Shown here in pieces: positions 14,451 through 16,878 of a stretch of 16,878 bases of DNA (its first letter is position 1; every line of letters starts with the position of its first letter). The position numbers and the translations under genes are program-made. Below the pieces are notes generated by a model. The model was not told the origin of the DNA. It did not search any database and worked only from the letters and a program-made list of their open reading frames with translations. The DNA is from Actinomycetes bacterium (GTDB taxonomy: Bacteria > Actinomycetota > Actinomycetes > Actinomycetales > Cellulomonadaceae): the NCBI GenBank assembly GCA_021793115.1, contig JAJYTJ010000080.1, positions 1 to 16,878 on the forward strand, given 5' to 3'.

Positions 14451-15404
14451 TCAGGCGGGCAGCCGTCCGTCGAGCCAGTCCAGGACGGTGCGCAGGTAGC
14501 GGGTACGGGCGGGCTCGGGGGACAGGCACAGGTCGTGCGCGCCCGGCTGCTGCACCAGCGTGACGTCGTCGCCGAGGAGCGGGGCACGGGCCACCATGTC
14601 GCGCACGTCGAGGACGGCGTCCGTGGTGAGGATCTCGTCGTGCGGGCGGTCCCCGGGGCCGGTGGCCTCGGACGTGACGACGAGCACCGGCGCCTCGACG
14701 TGCAGGCCGCGCGCGACGCGGCGGTGACCGGCACGGATGGAGCGCACCCAGCCGGCCCGCACCGGGAACCCGGACAGCGGCTTCCACGCAAGGTCGTAGT
14801 CCCACTCGCCGCCGGTGCTGCGGTGCAGTGCCCGCCCGTACCAGGGGTCGAGCTCGCTCACCTTGAGGCGGGGGGCGACGCGGCCGACGATGTCGAGCGC
14901 GACGGTGAGCGGGCCGCGCTCGAACCAGGTGCCCCGCAGGTCGAGCCACGGGCTGTCGAGCACGAGCGCGTCGACGAGGCCGGGCCTCTCGGCGAGCCAC
15001 AGCGGCGCGACGAGGCCGCCCATGGAGTGGGCGTGCACCGCGACGATGTCGTGCTCGGCGCGCAGCAGGTCGACCGCGCGGTCGAGCTCGCGCGCGTAGA
15101 CCGCGATGTCGGTGGTGGCGTTGGGCTCGCGGCCCGGCCGGATGGAGCGGCCGTAGTCCCGCAGGTCGAGCGCGAAGAAGTCCCAGCCGTCGGCGGCGAA
15201 CGCGTCGCCGAGGTGGCGCTGGAAGAAGTAGTCCGCGAAGCCGTGCACGTGCAGCACGGCGCGGCGGGGACGGGCACCGGCGCGATCCCGGTGCACCAGC
15301 GTCGCGACGGCCGGCCCGTACCGGTCCGGCGGCAGCTCGAGCGTGAGCCGCGACCACCCAGGGCCGAGCACGTCGGGACCCCAGCCGGCAGACGTCGTCG
15401 TCAC
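14451..15404 (-). CDS. Alpha/beta hydrolase, serine aminopeptidase S33 / lysophospholipase-like
   Basis: A 317-residue alpha/beta hydrolase of the Hydrolase_4 type. The oxyanion-hole region is [13 protein letters not shown] (HGF at residues 54-56). The nucleophile is Ser127 in AHSMGG; the usual elbow GHSMGG has alanine in place of the first glycine here. The catalytic His is about residue 290 (GAHDLCLS), and an acidic residue after [10 protein letters not shown] is expected to complete the triad. The GTG at 15402-15404 is chosen because the protein then opens shortly before the first beta strand; the frame extends to 15503 but would run into palindrome copy C. A GAGGAT stands before it, readable as a poor -10 or as a ribosome binding site. 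Esterase or monoglyceride-lipase-like activity is likely; the substrate is unknown. Confidence 0.85.
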   Translation of the reverse strand: MTTTSAGWGPDVLGPGWSRLTLELPPDRYGPAVATLVHRDRAGARPRRAVLHVHGFADYFFQRHLGDAFAADGWDFFALDLRDYGRSIRPGREPNATTDIAVYARELDRAVDLLRAEHDIVAVHAHSMGGLVAPLWLAERPGLVDALVLDSPWLDLRGTWFERGPLTVALDIVGRVAPRLKVSELDPWYGRALHRSTGGEWDYDLAWKPLSGFPVRAGWVRSIRAGHRRVARGLHVEAPVLVVTSEATGPGDRPHDEILTTDAVLDVRDMVARAPLLGDDVTLVQQPGAHDLCLSPEPARTRYLRTVLDWLDGRLPA

Positions 15405-15433
15405 GGCCCGATCCTCGCACCACCCGGCCTCGG

Positions 15434-15475
15434 GCACCCCGTCTCGCCCCCCCTCCCGCACCTGCGCCCCCTTCC
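15434..15475. other. C-rich left flank of palindrome copy C
   Basis: C-runs including seven consecutive C and CCCTCCCGCACC lie just before copy C. The string CCCTCCC(C)GCACC is shared with the C-rich tract before copy A, so the flank may belong to the repeat element. Confidence 0.5.
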
Positions 15476-15496
15476 GAACTCGCGCCCCTCGTGCGT

Positions 15497-15564
15497 CGAG
15501 CACGGCAGTCCGGTCCGAACACGGCAGGTGGGACTGCCGTGTTCGACAGGAAGTGCCGTGTTCG
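15497..15564. repeat. 68-bp nested palindrome, copy C
   Basis: The plan is the same as copies A and B: outer arms 15497-15511 (CGAGCACGGCAGTCC) and 15550-15564 (GAAGTGCCGTGTTCG), inner arms 15516-15527 and 15534-15545 identical to the other copies. Spacers are GGTC and ACAG, loop GTGGGA. The outer arms have drifted (two mismatches and one G-T pair) while the inner pair is perfect. It lies between the divergent hydrolase and clpB genes, 45 bases before the clpB -35 element. Confidence 0.92.
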
Positions 15565-15569
15565 GCGAC

Positions 15570-15597
15570 GGGGGTGGGGGCGGCGAGGGGGGTGGGG
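15570..15597 (+). other. Strong G-quadruplex candidate upstream of clpB
   Basis: Four runs of five, five, six and four G are separated by loops of one, six and one base. The tract lies on the clpB coding strand, between palindrome copy C and the clpB promoter. Confidence 0.65.
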
Positions 15598-15608
15598 CCG
15601 GCGGTGGG

Positions 15609-15641
15609 TTGATCTGGAAGTTGAGTGGAATAGACTCAACT
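15609..15641 (+). promoter_or_regulatory. clpB promoter with HAIR-like HspR operator
   Basis: TTGATC (15609-15614) and TAGACT (15631-15636) are -35 and -10 elements 16 bases apart. AGTTGAGT (15619-15626) and ACTCAACT (15634-15641) form a perfect 8-bp dyad with a seven-base spacer. This closely matches the known HspR-associated inverted repeat CTTGAGT-N7-ACTCAAG, and its right half overlaps the -10. HspR with DnaK would repress here and release on heat shock; the operator is seen, HspR itself is not in the window. Confidence 0.8.
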
Positions 15642-15695
15642 CCGGTCTGGTTGCCCTCGTCGGAACCATCACCAGGAGAAACGCGGAGGAGAAGC

Positions 15696-16878
15696 GTGGA
15701 CGCGAAGTTCACCACTCGCGCCCAGGAGGCCCTGGGCGACGCCATCCAGCAGGCTTCGGCCGCCGGGAACCCGCAGCTCGAGCCCGCCCACGTGCTCGAC
15801 GCGCTGCTGCGCCAGGAGGGCGGGGTCGCCAACGGGCTACTCGATGCCGTGGGCGCCGACCGCGCCACCATCGGCCGGCAGGTACGCGCGATGCTCGTCA
15901 CGCTGCCGTCGTCGTCCGGTTCGACCGTGGCGCAGCCGTCCGCGTCGCGCCAGCTCGTCACGGCCCTCGACGCCGCGGAGAAGGAGGCCAGGGCGCTCGG
16001 CGACGACTACGTCTCCACCGAGCACCTGCTCGTCGGGCTGGCCACCGGACAGTCCGGCGTGGCCGAGGCCCTGACCGCAGCCGGCGCGTCCCGCGACGCG
16101 CTCCTCGCCGCGCTGCCCACCGTCCGCGGCAACGCCCGCGTCACCAGCCCCAACCCCGAGGGCACGTACAAGGCCCTCGAGCAGTACGGCGTGGACCTCA
16201 CCCAGCGTGCCCGGGACGGCAAGCTCGACCCGGTCATCGGGCGGGACTCGGAGATCCGCCGCGTGATCCAGGTGCTGTCGCGCCGGACGAAGAACAACCC
16301 TGTGCTCATCGGCGAGCCCGGCGTCGGCAAGACCGCGGTGGTCGAGGGGCTCGCGCAGCGGATCGTCGCGGGCGACGTCCCCGAGTCGCTGCGCGGCAAG
16401 CGCCTCGTCGCGCTCGACCTGGCGTCGATGGTGGCGGGCGCCAAGTACCGTGGCGAGTTCGAGGAGCGGCTCAAGGCCGTGCTCAACGAGATCAAGGCCT
16501 CCGACGGGGAGGTCGTGACGTTCATCGACGAGCTGCACACCGTGGTGGGCGCCGGGGCCGGCGGCGAGGGTTCGATGGACGCCGGCAACATGCTCAAGCC
16601 CATGCTGGCGCGCGGCGAGCTGCGGATGGTCGGCGCGACGACGCTGGACGAGTTCCGTGAGCACATCGAGAAGGACCCGGCCCTCGAGCGCCGGTTCCAG
16701 CAGGTGTTCGTCGGCGAGCCCTCGGTCGAGGACACCATCGCGATCCTGCGCGGCCTCAAGGAGCGCTACGAGGCGCACCACAAGGTGACCATCTCGGACG
16801 CCGCGCTGGTGGCCGCCGCCACGCTGTCGGACCGGTACATCTCCGGCCGCCAGCTACCGGACAAGGTGATCGACCTGG
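15696..16878 (+). CDS. clpB: ATP-dependent chaperone ClpB (3' end missing)
   Basis: The first 394 residues of the ClpB disaggregase, which works with DnaK to pull apart protein aggregates. The Clp N-domain covers about 4-145 ([32 protein letters not shown]). The first AAA+ module follows: [21 protein letters not shown], cited as [19 protein letters not shown], then Walker A GEPGVGKT at 206-213, the same numbering as E. coli ClpB, Walker [11 protein letters not shown] and the pore-loop text [15 protein letters not shown]. The frame is still open at the window end (VIDL), so the middle coiled coil and second AAA+ module are cut off. The GTG at 15696 follows GGAGGAG at 15685-15691. Heat-shock control through the HAIR-like operator upstream is expected. 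Confidence 0.96.
   Translation, partial: MDAKFTTRAQEALGDAIQQASAAGNPQLEPAHVLDALLRQEGGVANGLLDAVGADRATIGRQVRAMLVTLPSSSGSTVAQPSASRQLVTALDAAEKEARALGDDYVSTEHLLVGLATGQSGVAEALTAAGASRDALLAALPTVRGNARVTSPNPEGTYKALEQYGVDLTQRARDGKLDPVIGRDSEIRRVIQVLSRRTKNNPVLIGEPGVGKTAVVEGLAQRIVAGDVPESLRGKRLVALDLASMVAGAKYRGEFEERLKAVLNEIKASDGEVVTFIDELHTVVGAGAGGEGSMDAGNMLKPMLARGELRMVGATTLDEFREHIEKDPALERRFQQVFVGEPSVEDTIAILRGLKERYEAHHKVTISDAALVAAATLSDRYISGRQLPDKVIDL

Noticed and set aside
12091..15564. A CRISPR array made of the repeated palindromes
   Set aside because: The copies are separated by whole genes, have no regular spacers and no cas genes are present.
15837..16781. A 314-codon minus-strand frame opposite clpB
   Set aside because: Antisense to the conserved ClpB N-domain and first AAA+ module; no family resemblance.

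Overview
The window is a piece of a very G+C-rich chromosome with strong G/C third-position bias, MmyB-type regulators, a likely HspR-controlled clpB and several start codons placed directly behind a -10 element. This points to an actinobacterium. The carbohydrate genes would fit a Micrococcales member such as a Cellulomonas or Promicromonosporaceae relative, but that genus-level guess is inference. Both ends cut genes: an alpha-xylosidase lacks its 5' part and clpB lacks its 3' part.

Layout. 1-5508: carbohydrate and general metabolism. A GH31 alpha-xylosidase (+) converges on a short-chain dehydrogenase (-), which diverges from an XRE/MmyB-like regulator (+). Then a ribokinase (+) converges on a polytopic membrane glycosyltransferase-like protein (-). 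5630-5840: tRNA-Arg(ACG) with its own promoter and two strong hairpins behind it. 5841-8000: a region whose base composition looks less G+C-biased. It holds three 23-bp tandem repeats directly in front of a DUF4143-type AAA ATPase gene, then about 750 bases with no convincing gene. 8015-11969: a DUF892 ferritin-like protein, two hairpins, glycogen phosphorylase, and a tightly packed AraC-type regulator/VOC protein pair. 12172-15404: four minus-strand genes (trmB, a histidine phosphatase, a DUF1349 protein, an alpha/beta hydrolase). 15696-end: clpB on the plus strand, with a promoter overlapped by a HAIR-like inverted repeat.

The most unusual feature is a family of three 68-bp nested palindromes at 12091-12158, 12964-13031 and 15497-15564. 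All share the same arm-spacer-arm plan (15-4-12-6-12-4-15), and each is four copies of one motif (consensus CGARCACGGCAG) in two forward and two reverse orientations. All lie between genes and are flanked by C-rich sequence on the left and/or G-rich sequence on the right. They look like an uncharacterised REP/BIME or MITE-like repeat that has spread between genes. The 23-bp repeats before the ATPase are a second, unrelated structure worth following. A third theme is that at least four genes (glgP, VOC, trmB, DUF1349) appear to have promoters producing leaderless transcripts.
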